Source: Tetranychus cinnabarinus (Eukaryota > Arthropoda > Arachnida > Trombidiformes > Tetranychidae). From it: a stretch of 64,000 bases of DNA. Where the stretch lies: NCBI GenBank assembly GCA_022266195.1, contig WHVY01000008.1, positions 1,426,001 through 1,490,000 on the forward strand, in the 5' to 3' direction. The notes beneath the pieces are model-generated. The model was not told the origin of the DNA, searched no databases, and saw nothing but the letters and a program-made list of their open reading frames with translations. Numbering within the stretch: the stretch's first letter is position 1; the number at the start of each line of letters is the position of its first letter. The translations under genes and the position numbers were made by a program. Below are positions 1-9,045 of the stretch, piece after piece.

Positions 1-1
1 T

Positions 2-127
2 CAAAATATTCAATTTAAACAAGTTTATTCAAAATTGTTAAAGATGATGAAGAAGCAATTGACAGATTCAACTTTTAGTGAATTAACACCAAGAGGACAA
101 TACAGTAATGATACAAAAACTAGTTAA
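2..127 (+). CDS. Possible 3' end of a + strand gene, cut by the window edge
   Basis: From base 2 a frame stays open for 41 codons and ends at TAA 125-127. The peptide is polar (it includes KKQLTDSTFSELTPRGQYS) with a plausible coding composition, such as a cytoplasmic tail. No family is recognised and the start lies outside the window. A chance open frame in AT-rich DNA is quite possible. If real, it would be nested in or adjacent to the NOL4-like transcription unit on the other strand. Confidence 0.28.
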   Translation, partial: QNIQFKQVYSKLLKMMKKQLTDSTFSELTPRGQYSNDTKTS

Positions 128-2227
128 GTTGAAATGGTCTCAACATAAGACAAAAATACACCATAAGTGTTAAGGTGACATTTTAGGTATTTATAGTAGG
201 GCAGGTAAGACAGCCCTTTTGAGTCCTCGGTGAGTAAGAGTTTGTTTGACGGTTGAGATGGACAAGTGGAAGAAAACCAAGGAATGTGAGTTCCTCTAGG
301 GATTTGTGTTTGTTTGTAGCAAGAGGTTGAAAATAGCTTAAGCAAGTAAAAATGGTCAAGTTGAAGGGTCAAAATAGCTTCTAGGTTTAAGGAGTGAAAT
401 TAGGTGTTGTAGTTAGTTAGAGTAGGTGAATAGTAAATGATTAAAGAAAGAATCAAGTTATTAGGTTGAATGGTTGAGGTACAGTGGACACTTTCCCTAG
501 GACTTTTGAGGGTTCATAGTTCATGGAGAAACTGAGGTTTTCTCATGAACTATGAGTCGTACAGGTAAACGAATGTTACCACCAGATTTGTCTCAACGAG
601 AGGAAGCTAATGATATGTAGAAATATCAAGGAATACCAAAGGTTCCTTATTCAGTAGCTTCATATGGTGAAATGAATGGGAAAAGGTCAAAATAAGGGTT
701 TTTCATAGTTAACACTGAAATGACTGATCAGGTCAAAACTAATTATAAATCATTAAGTTCATGATGATGAACTATGACTTATTAAAGTGTTAAATATTAG
801 TCAGAGTCATTATTGGTGAAGTTGGAAGATGTAACGAGAAAAAGTGAAAAAAGTCAAAAATTGAAATGAATTTAGATTGAAGGCAAATCATGACTAATAA
901 GTCAAATTGAACATTTAGATAGATAGAAGGGTTAGTTTAAGTTATAATAAATAAAGTAATGTTGATATTTTCAACCAACAAAAGTTAATTGTAAATTGAT
1001 TACAATTGAAAACCTTAAAGCTAAACAGAAACTCAGCAAAAGTTCTGAGGAAAAAGTCATGAATAACAGAACAAGATAATCATTCATTTCCATCTAATTT
1101 TCATGATTCACTGTAAAGACCCGATTGATGAAGCTTTACTCAACCTAATGGGTTGCTTGTTCTGGGTCAGACCGACGACTATCAATAACTACACCGCAAT
1201 GAAAAGACAATGAATTATGATGTTTCCGATAAGAGTTGAAATTGATAAATTTAATATTAAATTGGTGCCATTGCTGCCGATATCTTGTACAATTTATCAT
1301 CAAAATAATTGATTTTTGGCAAATTAACCTTTCCACAATGATTATATCTCACAATGTTTCAACAGATGACAAAGTTCAACTCAATTAACTAATTAATCTG
1401 AGATTACATTGACTAATACAAGAGATGTTTACACGTGACCAGAACCAGAATTTTATTCAATCAGATTAAGATTATCATATGTCTCTATGATATTATCCTT
1501 TTTCGTCATCTTTCATCATCTTCATCATTCTCATGTTAACCAATCTTCATTACAATAATGAATTCTGGTGAAACAAAACAACAAGCAAAAATAAAGCTTT
1601 TCTTCCTTAAAGGTAACTTTACTGCAACACATGAGAACCTGTTTTCCTTGCCTGATCATCCTTTTACCAGCTTTTAGCCCAAACTCATCTTCCATATCCT
1701 CATCTTCATCATCTCTCAATGGGACTCTTTTATCCAATCATATGAACACGAGAGCAAAAAATGAATTTAATCTCAACAAAACCCAAACATTTAAAAACGC
1801 AACCAAAACATTCACCTAATTTCATCTTGAAGATGATTCTTCACTTGATTACAAAAAGCAACTCATTTTTGATACTTTTATGCCATTATTTTTATCCATC
1901 ATCATCATTCTTATCATCACTTATTTTCCTTCTTTTCTGGGTAAACATGCAATGATAAGGAAAAGTTCAATTTTTATCCTTTCAGATTTGAGCATCATCA
2001 GATGGGAACAAACTCAGGGAGTGAAGGATGAACAATGATGATAAAAGGTGATAACTGTTAAGTAGAAGAAGGATGAACAAAAAGTATAAATTTCCACTTT
2101 GATAAACACACAACCTGAAAAATGGTTACATAGCTTTTCAATACTTGTTGCTTTTGTTATATCACAGTTTATCTTCATCACCTTTCTTCTTCTGTTCATA
2201 CCTCACTTCATCTATTGCTCTGAAAAT
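128..2227. other. Noncoding AT-rich stretch left of the retrotransposon
   Basis: No convincing exon is seen. The stretch contains a near-perfect hairpin (about 512-556), a short motif near 1110-1170 shared with about 15003-15062, and pyrimidine-rich runs around 1500-1950. It is probably intron of the NOL4-like gene or intergenic DNA; the sequence does not decide. Confidence 0.6.
512..556. repeat. Short inverted repeat (hairpin)
   Basis: The left arm, beginning TCATAGTTCATGGAGAAA, is mirrored by TTTTCTCATGAACTATGA after a loop of about 6-8 bases, with one unpaired base. It could be a cruciform or RNA hairpin. No flanking duplication was seen that would make it a mobile element. Confidence 0.6.
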
Positions 2228-3068
2228 TGAAAGGTTTTTCTCTGACTGCGTAAAGCTTTAGCTTGAGTAAAGTGAATTTGACTTATACCCGGAGATTCCG
2301 ATTGCCTTTCACTAACTTCAATCGGGGTCAGGTTCGTTTAGGATTCCCAGAGTTTCTAAACCTTAAGAGTTAACTTGTTCGGTAGGGATAACTTTAGTTA
2401 AAACGTATAACGAGAACACGCATTCAATGGTAAGATCAATAGATCAATACTGTGTAGATGAAGAAGGATTAACTGTATGGTAATGAGTTACCGGACAACA
2501 AGGAGATGAATTTAACATAAGTTTATTAGGATAAAATAAAAGAAGGAGAAACTGAATTTGCTTGAGCAAAACAAGAAGTTGAGTCGACAAGACTTGAAAC
2601 AGTTCTTCTTAATTTTCATAAGAAAGTTAAGGATTATATACTAAATTAAAGTAAATTTTTGGAGGGAACACAAGAACAAAAGAATGACCATATTGAGCTT
2701 TAGCTTATCTCTAGACATAAAGTCTCGACAGAAGTCTTATCTTTTACATTGGTTTGTCTTGTGTCATAGTTAAAGAAGGGGGACACATTAGTGTTTTTCC
2801 CTTTACAAAAGTGATAAGATTTTAACCTTTACTAATCAAAATTAGACAGTAGTCTTAGACAGAGAAGAGAAAGAGAAATTCAAAGTCTTTCCTTAAATGG
2901 CATTAAAATGAAGCTAAAATTTTAGACTTATTAAAGTTGAAAATGAAATGAAATAAAATTGAATGTTTTTAAACAAAATGAATGAAATAAGATTAATCAT
3001 AAATGAAAGAATTGTTGTTCAACAGAATATCTTGAGGAAGTTTTGATTAGGTGAATTTATACCCTTCA
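2228..3068 (-). repeat. 3' LTR
   Basis: This is the 841-bp repeat TGAAAGG...CCTTCA, matching 13175-14015 base for base as far as can be read by eye. In element orientation it is the downstream LTR. The stop codon of the large ORF overlaps its first bases (TGA at 3068-3066). Confidence 0.95.
2522..2527 (-). terminator. Candidate polyadenylation signal in the 3' LTR
   Basis: On the minus strand the LTR reads AATAAA here, about 540 nt downstream of the LTR's own TATA-like box. A matching copy exists in the 5' LTR. It is the clearest AATAAA in the LTR, but the true cleavage site is not known. Confidence 0.35.
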
Positions 3069-6000
3069 CTCCCCAGTGGTTTGATCAAGATACCTTTTCA
3101 AAACTTGTTTCGGTATTCGACTATTCCCTGAGCTTTCCTGATCTGAAGGAGATTCACTAAGACTAGCTGAAGGATCATTAAGAACTTCATCATATGGAGG
3201 AGGAAGCTCATCAGTGACTTCAGAATCTTCTTTAGAAGTTTCCTCTAAGTTTTCAGTTTGCTGTTCTAAATTTTCATTTTGAACAGAAGCTTGTTCAGGA
3301 GCTTGTTGATCATTTTGATCAACTTGTTCATCTTCATTAGAAGGTTGATTTTCTGTTGAATCAATTGATTCATTGTTAGGCTTATAAAAAGGTTCTGAAT
3401 CTAAAACAAAATAAGGGCTACTAGGCATATTTGGACCTGGCGATACACAATTTGAATTGAAAGAAGGAAGTTCCCTGGAGGGCTTGTTAGGTGATCCTAA
3501 ATACGACCAATTCCTGGGCCATTGAGCTATGTTCTTGTCCACTTGATGTTGGTATAGTTGCAGTAGCCGGGCCACATCTTTGTTTCCACAAGTTATAACT
3601 GCATTGGAATGATGAATTCCAGTTCCAAGAGACTTTACTCTTTCCTCAATTAGGGGCCAGAAAACCATATAAAGGCATACGCTTGTTAAAGCTTCAACTC
3701 CAGGTGAATGTGGAGCATTGTCGATGACAAATCCATGAAAGATTAAGAATGCGATCAATGATAGAGAGGCAGGATGTTCAATGTATGGCGATAAATAGTT
3801 ACAAATTTCACGTAACTTTGGCTTTAGCCATTCAATTTCAGCAAATGTTAAATCAATTGATCTAAAGAAATTGATCAGACCTGCACCGACAATTTGTTCA
3901 GCAACAGCAAAGTACTTTAGTACCTGGTCTCTAACGCTGGATAAGTTTTTCGCAAACTTGACATCACGAAGGTGGATTCCATGTTTGTCACTGTCCATGT
4001 AATCAATTTTAGGATGAAATACAAGGGATTCATAGACCACGTTCCTTTCACCATCAATTATGATGATCCAAATTGGACGACAGATTGGACGATTCTTACC
4101 GGCTGAAAGGCTGTATTCATTGATACGACAGTATGCAGCATGAACACTAAATACCAATTTAGGGTTCGGATGAGAAGCAATGTTTTCTCTAATCATCTTT
4201 TCATAAGTTTCCGGTATTGGGGGCATGAATACAAATGAGCGCTTATTAAAAGCTTGAATCGCCAACATTTTCCTATGGGCTTTACTTTTAAGTTTTTGTA
4301 GATTCAGAGATTGATGAGAATTTTCAGATGAAACAGATTCAGTTGATTGAAATCTAAGGCTGGGTAAGTAATTTGAAATATTAGCCAAAAGCAGACTTCT
4401 TGCATCTTCAGATAAACGATTGAATGGATCAATTCTAATAAAGGGTTGGCCAATTGCTTCAGCATCTTCAGCGACTGATAAGTTGGTACGATATTTCAAT
4501 ATCTTTGGTTCACCAAATGCGTTCATAAGCCAAATCTCAGATTGCATTAAACGATCAATATCGTAAACCCAATATCGAGTAGCAGGGCGAGCAGGAGTTG
4601 TGTTATCATGTTGATAGGCAATGATGGGTGGAAAACCAATTTCTTGAATGAATTTTTCGCCTTCACTTAGTGGATAACCTGGATCAGTAGATCGTTTTTT
4701 GTTGTCCCAGAAATTCAAACTCAAGTTTGCATGAGCACGTAAAGCTGTAGGCTTAAGCAGAGGATCAGTTGGATGATCTTCGTGATTTCTCAGTAGAGCA
4801 GCAAACTCGGTGAATGTACGTTGCCACCTCAGTTCATGAGTTGAGGGAAACTCTTTATTAGCAATTTTCAAATGACTTGGTAGCAATGAAGCTAAAGGTT
4901 TTGGAGTCTTTGAAATTTTCTCCCATTGAGATCCAGTACGTAAATCAGGTAATGGTAACAGATCAATCTCTTCAGAGAACAATCCACGGCGGCAGCGTTG
5001 TTCATGTTCAGGATAATTTTCAGGTCTAAATCGTTGATCACAGAGAGTGTAACGACAGATGAAGAGACAGGATTCATAAAGATCTTTTTGGTCTGAAGAC
5101 TTGATGACTGTAAAAGTCGCATATGAATTATCAAGAGCAGCAGCTTTAAGACACTTTGGAATTAAACATAAAAATTCAAATGCTGAAGGCTCTTTCAGAT
5201 TAAAGAGAGGTATAATTTGTTTGATCCAAACTATACAATTGAGACAATACCATTGTGAACAATTTTGACACGAGCGAGGTTCAACAGTAATGTGTTGACA
5301 TAAACCACAAGTTGCGAACTTAATTAACTGAGGCATAAGTTCTTGAGCGACGTTAGCTCTGCAGAGTCCACGAGTCAGCTTAGGAAGTTTGATAGTGTAC
5401 ATATCAATTTCATGGAAACAATTCAGGTAAAGTTTTTCTCGGAGGTATTCTTCAAACTCCTTGTAGTTGGTAGCGAAAGCAGTAGCTTGTTTGTCAATTT
5501 GAGCCTTAATTTGCTTAAATCTTTCGACTGAAACGTATTCAGGAAGAGGAGCAGTTGGAGGAAGAACAAATTCCTCATACAGGTTCAGGGCCAATTGATA
5601 TGGATTACCAGCAGGATGATTGAGATTGCGAGGCTCAGAATAAAGAGCAATAATTTCATCGAGAAAAGCTTTGGAAGCTGAGTCAGTTGAACTGTGATTA
5701 CCTTGAGGTTGTGCTTCAGCACTAACACCATGAGTGTCAGATTCTTGAGGTTCCGGAGAATTGACTGGAGTCTTTGGTGAGGCTGGAGTGTCAGACGATT
5801 TGTGAATAACTGTGTTAGTCGTCTCAGTAGAGGATGTTGAACTAATATTCAATTCAGAATTTTCATCTTGAACTTCATTGTTCTCATCACGATTTGGATT
5901 ATCACCAGTAACAGGAGAAGTTGATTCCATATTTGTAGATTCGTGGAGAGGCACAAAATTTTCAACACTTGAATTAAGTTCACAGTTTAAATCACGAACA

Positions 6001-6155
6001 CACAATCTTTTAGATTGATCAACAGTAGTTGGTAATGTTTCAGGATTAAGTCTTTTAAGACTAGATGAAGATGATGAAATGTTAACTGAAGTATGAGATC
6101 CGTTAGGATGAACATTAACATTAGAAGTGATCGATGGATCAGTTTGATTAGACAT
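3066..6155 (-). CDS. Retrotransposon 3' accessory ORF: RING-like/C2HC zinc modules, REXO-like pseudo-exonuclease, PPPY tail
   Basis: This 1029-codon segment starts at ATG 6155 and is in frame with integrase. It sits where some gypsy elements carry env, but I see no signal peptide, furin site or membrane anchor. In order: a Ser/Asn/Thr-rich region of about 180 residues with a basic KR patch; a helical stretch; an eight-cysteine RING-like cluster (CGLC, SCQNC, WYCLNC, a final C-x4-C, about 5312-5150); a C-x4-C-x11-H-x3-C finger (about 5060-4985); a long unassigned part; a region resembling the REXO/PAN2 DEDDh exonuclease fold (about 4165-3655; NVVYESLVFHPKIDY, EQIVGAGLINFF, PHSPGVEALTSVCLYMVF); then an acidic Gln/Glu-rich tail with PPPY (about 3192-3203). 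Positions where the exonuclease family has D-x-E and the middle D are H-A-A and F here, so catalysis is unlikely. The frame is undamaged over 3 kb. Exonuclease ancestry is inference from motif spacing. Confidence 0.6.
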   Translation of the reverse strand: MSNQTDPSITSNVNVHPNGSHTSVNISSSSSSLKRLNPETLPTTVDQSKRLCVRDLNCELNSSVENFVPLHESTNMESTSPVTGDNPNRDENNEVQDENSELNISSTSSTETTNTVIHKSSDTPASPKTPVNSPEPQESDTHGVSAEAQPQGNHSSTDSASKAFLDEIIALYSEPRNLNHPAGNPYQLALNLYEEFVLPPTAPLPEYVSVERFKQIKAQIDKQATAFATNYKEFEEYLREKLYLNCFHEIDMYTIKLPKLTRGLCRANVAQELMPQLIKFATCGLCQHITVEPRSCQNCSQWYCLNCIVWIKQIIPLFNLKEPSAFEFLCLIPKCLKAAALDNSYATFTVIKSSDQKDLYESCLFICRYTLCDQRFRPENYPEHEQRCRRGLFSEEIDLLPLPDLRTGSQWEKISKTPKPLASLLPSHLKIANKEFPSTHELRWQRTFTEFAALLRNHEDHPTDPLLKPTALRAHANLSLNFWDNKKRSTDPGYPLSEGEKFIQEIGFPPIIAYQHDNTTPARPATRYWVYDIDRLMQSEIWLMNAFGEPKILKYRTNLSVAEDAEAIGQPFIRIDPFNRLSEDARSLLLANISNYLPSLRFQSTESVSSENSHQSLNLQKLKSKAHRKMLAIQAFNKRSFVFMPPIPETYEKMIRENIASHPNPKLVFSVHAAYCRINEYSLSAGKNRPICRPIWIIIIDGERNVVYESLVFHPKIDYMDSDKHGIHLRDVKFAKNLSSVRDQVLKYFAVAEQIVGAGLINFFRSIDLTFAEIEWLKPKLREICNYLSPYIEHPASLSLIAFLIFHGFVIDNAPHSPGVEALTSVCLYMVFWPLIEERVKSLGTGIHHSNAVITCGNKDVARLLQLYQHQVDKNIAQWPRNWSYLGSPNKPSRELPSFNSNCVSPGPNMPSSPYFVLDSEPFYKPNNESIDSTENQPSNEDEQVDQNDQQAPEQASVQNENLEQQTENLEETSKEDSEVTDELPPPYDEVLNDPSASLSESPSDQESSGNSRIPKQVLKRYLDQTTGE

Positions 6156-7907
6156 TTTATAAAATGAATCTTTAGCTATTAGAAGCAGTTTATGATAACT
6201 TAAAGTAAAAGGCTTATTAAAACTAATTTGCTTTAGATAGCTAATGAAGTCAAATGTAAAGTGAACTGTTAAGTTAAGATCTAGAACCTGACAAGGTCTG
6301 AGGTAAAGTAAAGTAAGAGGGGGAAGGTGATTGGTTAATTTTAATCTCCCTGGGAAAATTTTGTGGGAAAAGTCGGTTAACCTTTGTTTTAGGTTTTGTT
6401 TAACCAAAGAGTCATCTACTAGCCTTTCTCTACAGAGATAAATAACATAAGCTTGGTTATGCTTTTTCTTATCTCTTAACCTTTGTCTTGTTAATGGTTT
6501 TGTGACATTATCGTCATTATCATCAGATAAGACATTGTCTTGGTTAATTATAACAGATTTGTCTGCACTAATTCTTTTTCTTTTAACTTTAACTGGTTCA
6601 TCGGTTTGACTATGGGATTCATTAGAATCATTTTCAATTGAATTTGAATCTGAATTCAATTCTTCATCAACATTAGTTGAAGTTGATGGCGTTAATGAAT
6701 TATTGAGGCTTGCACTAGGGTGACTAAAATCATGGTCAATTGAAGTTTGACTTTGATTTACCAAATTTGAATTAGTCGTTAGACTTGAAGGAATAGAAAA
6801 GGTTTCATTTGCTAACCAATTTTCAGAGTCAGGATTAAAATAATCATTTCTTAGTTTTTCCCATTCTTCAGAAATTTCTCCTTTATAAAGTTTTGCTTTT
6901 TGAACATTTTCAGAGAAAAGTTCTAAGTTGTTTAAATCAACTAGGAACAAAGATCCTTTTGCCATAGCAAGTACAAGAAATGGACCTTTGAATTTGTTGG
7001 TCAATTTTTTACTCATTGAAGAATCATTAGATTCGTCTTTGATCAGGACAAATTCACCAATTTGAAAGGGAGGAGATTTATGAAGGTTTCGGATTCTATT
7101 GATATGATATTTTTGCTGAGCTAAGAGGCGATAGCGAGCTATTTTTCGACCTTTTTCTACAGAAATGTTAACTTGGGGTAAATCTAAGTGATTATCAATT
7201 GGACGTCGAGGATTTTGTCCATAGACTAGAAAGAAAGGCGAATATCTAGTTATCTTGTGTATTGATGAGTTGATTGCAAACACGGCGGCTTGTAGTCCAT
7301 TTTCCAAGTTTTTATCTTCACTTTGTTGAACATAAGTCCTTAGACGTTCTGCGATTGTACGATTAGCACGTTCTACAACTCCTTGAGATTGAGGATGATA
7401 CGGATTGCTATTTTCATGTTTGATGCCCAATTCCTTTAGGAAGTCATGAAATGCTAGTGACATGAAATTACTTCCTTGATCGGTTTGAATTATTTGAGGA
7501 TAACCATGTTGACTAAAGAATTCAGTTAAAAACTTTTTGACAGTTTTTGTGACTTGGTTTGGATACACTTTAGCGTAAACAAAACGAGAGAGTATGTCTA
7601 CCAGGACTAGAATTACTCTTTTCTTGTTATCAATGGTTATTGGTCCTTGAACGTCGAGTTCAACACGTTCAAAGATTCCTTCAGGAATTGGCTTCTCAGC
7701 AGGATCCACATAGATGATAGAATGCGGTTTAACTTTTTGACAAACAATACAATTGTTGCACATTTTAACAATCTCATCGTAAAGGTATTTACACCAAAAT
7801 CTTCGTGCAATCTGTAGATATGTTTTTTCTGCTCCAAAATGTCCACCAATTGCTGATGAATGTTCAGAGTCGAAAATATCTTTTAGGATAGCTAATCCAA
7901 TTACCAA
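3066..7907 (-). CDS. Integrase joined in frame to a long 3' accessory region (1613 codons)
   Basis: One open frame; the integrase frame is open even further upstream, to 8120. The N-terminal part is a retroviral-type integrase: zinc-binding HHCC module (H..H near residues 16-25, CNNC near 50), then a DDE core with ELDVQGP, QTDQGSNF and GVVERANRT supplying the D, D and E, and a GPF-type C-terminal motif near residue 310 (KFKGPFLVL). No chromodomain is seen. Residues about 340-584 are an Asn/Ser/Asp-rich linker and a stretch of unclear coding status. Codon 585 is an ATG (6155-6153) that could start the 3' ORF on a spliced subgenomic RNA. The rest is described under 3066-6155. The stop lies in the 3' LTR. 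Confidence 0.85.
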   Translation of the reverse strand: MVIGLAILKDIFDSEHSSAIGGHFGAEKTYLQIARRFWCKYLYDEIVKMCNNCIVCQKVKPHSIIYVDPAEKPIPEGIFERVELDVQGPITIDNKKRVILVLVDILSRFVYAKVYPNQVTKTVKKFLTEFFSQHGYPQIIQTDQGSNFMSLAFHDFLKELGIKHENSNPYHPQSQGVVERANRTIAERLRTYVQQSEDKNLENGLQAAVFAINSSIHKITRYSPFFLVYGQNPRRPIDNHLDLPQVNISVEKGRKIARYRLLAQQKYHINRIRNLHKSPPFQIGEFVLIKDESNDSSMSKKLTNKFKGPFLVLAMAKGSLFLVDLNNLELFSENVQKAKLYKGEISEEWEKLRNDYFNPDSENWLANETFSIPSSLTTNSNLVNQSQTSIDHDFSHPSASLNNSLTPSTSTNVDEELNSDSNSIENDSNESHSQTDEPVKVKRKRISADKSVIINQDNVLSDDNDDNVTKPLTRQRLRDKKKHNQAYVIYLCRERLVDDSLVKQNLKQRLTDFSHKIFPGRLKLTNHLPPLTLLYLRPCQVLDLNLTVHFTFDFISYLKQISFNKPFTLSYHKLLLIAKDSFYKMSNQTDPSITSNVNVHPNGSHTSVNISSSSSSLKRLNPETLPTTVDQSKRLCVRDLNCELNSSVENFVPLHESTNMESTSPVTGDNPNRDENNEVQDENSELNISSTSSTETTNTVIHKSSDTPASPKTPVNSPEPQESDTHGVSAEAQPQGNHSSTDSASKAFLDEIIALYSEPRNLNHPAGNPYQLALNLYEEFVLPPTAPLPEYVSVERFKQIKAQIDKQATAFATNYKEFEEYLREKLYLNCFHEIDMYTIKLPKLTRGLCRANVAQELMPQLIKFATCGLCQHITVEPRSCQNCSQWYCLNCIVWIKQIIPLFNLKEPSAFEFLCLIPKCLKAAALDNSYATFTVIKSSDQKDLYESCLFICRYTLCDQRFRPENYPEHEQRCRRGLFSEEIDLLPLPDLRTGSQWEKISKTPKPLASLLPSHLKIANKEFPSTHELRWQRTFTEFAALLRNHEDHPTDPLLKPTALRAHANLSLNFWDNKKRSTDPGYPLSEGEKFIQEIGFPPIIAYQHDNTTPARPATRYWVYDIDRLMQSEIWLMNAFGEPKILKYRTNLSVAEDAEAIGQPFIRIDPFNRLSEDARSLLLANISNYLPSLRFQSTESVSSENSHQSLNLQKLKSKAHRKMLAIQAFNKRSFVFMPPIPETYEKMIRENIASHPNPKLVFSVHAAYCRINEYSLSAGKNRPICRPIWIIIIDGERNVVYESLVFHPKIDYMDSDKHGIHLRDVKFAKNLSSVRDQVLKYFAVAEQIVGAGLINFFRSIDLTFAEIEWLKPKLREICNYLSPYIEHPASLSLIAFLIFHGFVIDNAPHSPGVEALTSVCLYMVFWPLIEERVKSLGTGIHHSNAVITCGNKDVARLLQLYQHQVDKNIAQWPRNWSYLGSPNKPSRELPSFNSNCVSPGPNMPSSPYFVLDSEPFYKPNNESIDSTENQPSNEDEQVDQNDQQAPEQASVQNENLEQQTENLEETSKEDSEVTDELPPPYDEVLNDPSASLSESPSDQESSGNSRIPKQVLKRYLDQTTGE
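3069..3080 (-). promoter_or_regulatory. Polypurine tract of the retrotransposon
   Basis: Immediately upstream of the 3' LTR the minus strand reads CCACTGGGGAG and then the LTR (TGAAGGG). The short purine run GGGGAG is in the position expected for the plus-strand primer of reverse transcription. It is short for a PPT. Confidence 0.55.
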
Positions 7908-8112
7908 GCGTAAATTGGTAGTGTTTCCTCTGGAATCAATACGATAAAGTAACTCTTTTCGTATACGATATCTTCGTAGTGTAGTACGATCTTTCTTTTC
8001 AAGAAGTTGTTTTACTTTTATGCAGAATTCATCAGAATTTTGAAAATGAAGAATTTTCTCAAGCCATTTTGAATTTTCATTAACATGATAGAGTGAGTAA
8101 GGTTGATTAACA

Positions 8113-9045
8113 TCAGTTGTCTAGGCTAAATAGCACAACATTCAATCCAATATCTTGGTAATCATCAATTCCATCAGGATGAATATAATCTACCATTAAG
8201 AGTTTGTCCAAAAACTCTTCTTCAGGGTCAATTGCACCACGATGATCCCATTCTGATTGTGATCGAGAAAAACAGTCAGGAGGATGAGTATCTCCTTGTC
8301 TGTAGACAACTTTAAATTTATGCTCTCCAAGCATAATTGCCCAACGATGTAATCGTGAGTTTTTAAAAGTGATGTGGGGAAGCTGGCATAGAGCGTGATG
8401 GTCGGTTTCCACTAGGAACATATCACCATCCAAGTAATGTTTGAATTTACGAATTCCCACAAGAATAGCTAAGAGCTCTTTTTCAGAGACTGAATAATGG
8501 CGTTGATGTTTGAGAAGTTTTTGAGAGAAGAATGACAGGGGTTGCCAATGTTTAACATCTTCAATTGGAATACTTGGATTGTATTCTTCAGAATTCTTAT
8601 CCTCTTGAAGGAGTATTCCTCCAACAGCAATGTCGCTTGCATCGACTTGAATTTTTCTGCGAAGATTTGGATTGAAATGAACCAACATTGTTGCTTTGAT
8701 CAATGATTCTTTGAGTTCATCTAATGCTTTGAAATCTTCCTTGAGAAGCTTGAATTTGCGTTCTTTAGAAACTAGTCGGTAAAGAGGCGAAGCCAAGAGC
8801 GAGTAATTAGGGATGTACCTTGAGAAGTAATTGTACAATCCTAGTATGCTCTGTAGGGCGCGAACATTTTTCGGATAAGGAAGTTTTTTAACTTTCTCAA
8901 CTTTTGAAGGGTCTGGGCGTATTCCTTCACCATTTACAAGATGTCCCAAGAGTAATAACTCGGTGTAGCCAAGGCGGCTTTTTTCCAATTTAACTTTCAA
9001 GTTATACTGTTGGAAACGTTGGAGCACTAGCTCTGTGTTATTTAA
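8113..9045 (-). pseudogene. Reverse transcriptase thumb and RNase H of the retrotransposon (3' fragment of split pol)
   Basis: The frame resumes right after the insert. It contains the RT C-terminal part (KVKLEKSRLG, LLLGHLVNGEGIRPDP, LQSILGLYNYFSRYIPNY) and a gypsy-type RNase H (KIQVDASDIAVGGILLQ, SVSEKELLAILVGIRKFKHYL, ETDHHALCQL). The RNase H acids D, E and D are visible in those motifs. The frame stops at TGA 8115-8113, while the integrase frame opens at 8120, one base out of register, so a +1 change would be needed to continue. The upstream half of RT lies beyond the 9046-10273 insert, so this fragment cannot be translated with its catalytic palm. Confidence 0.88.

Noticed and set aside
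1531..1737. Minus-strand open frame with an acidic stretch and a GLKAGKR motif, reminiscent of a neuropeptide precursor
   Set aside because: It has an in-frame stop directly upstream, no ATG or signal peptide, and no clear acceptor; the GKR could be chance. Not enough to call a gene.
3066..6155. Reading the 3' ORF as an envelope gene
   Set aside because: No signal peptide, transmembrane anchor or furin site; the cysteine pattern is zinc-finger-like.
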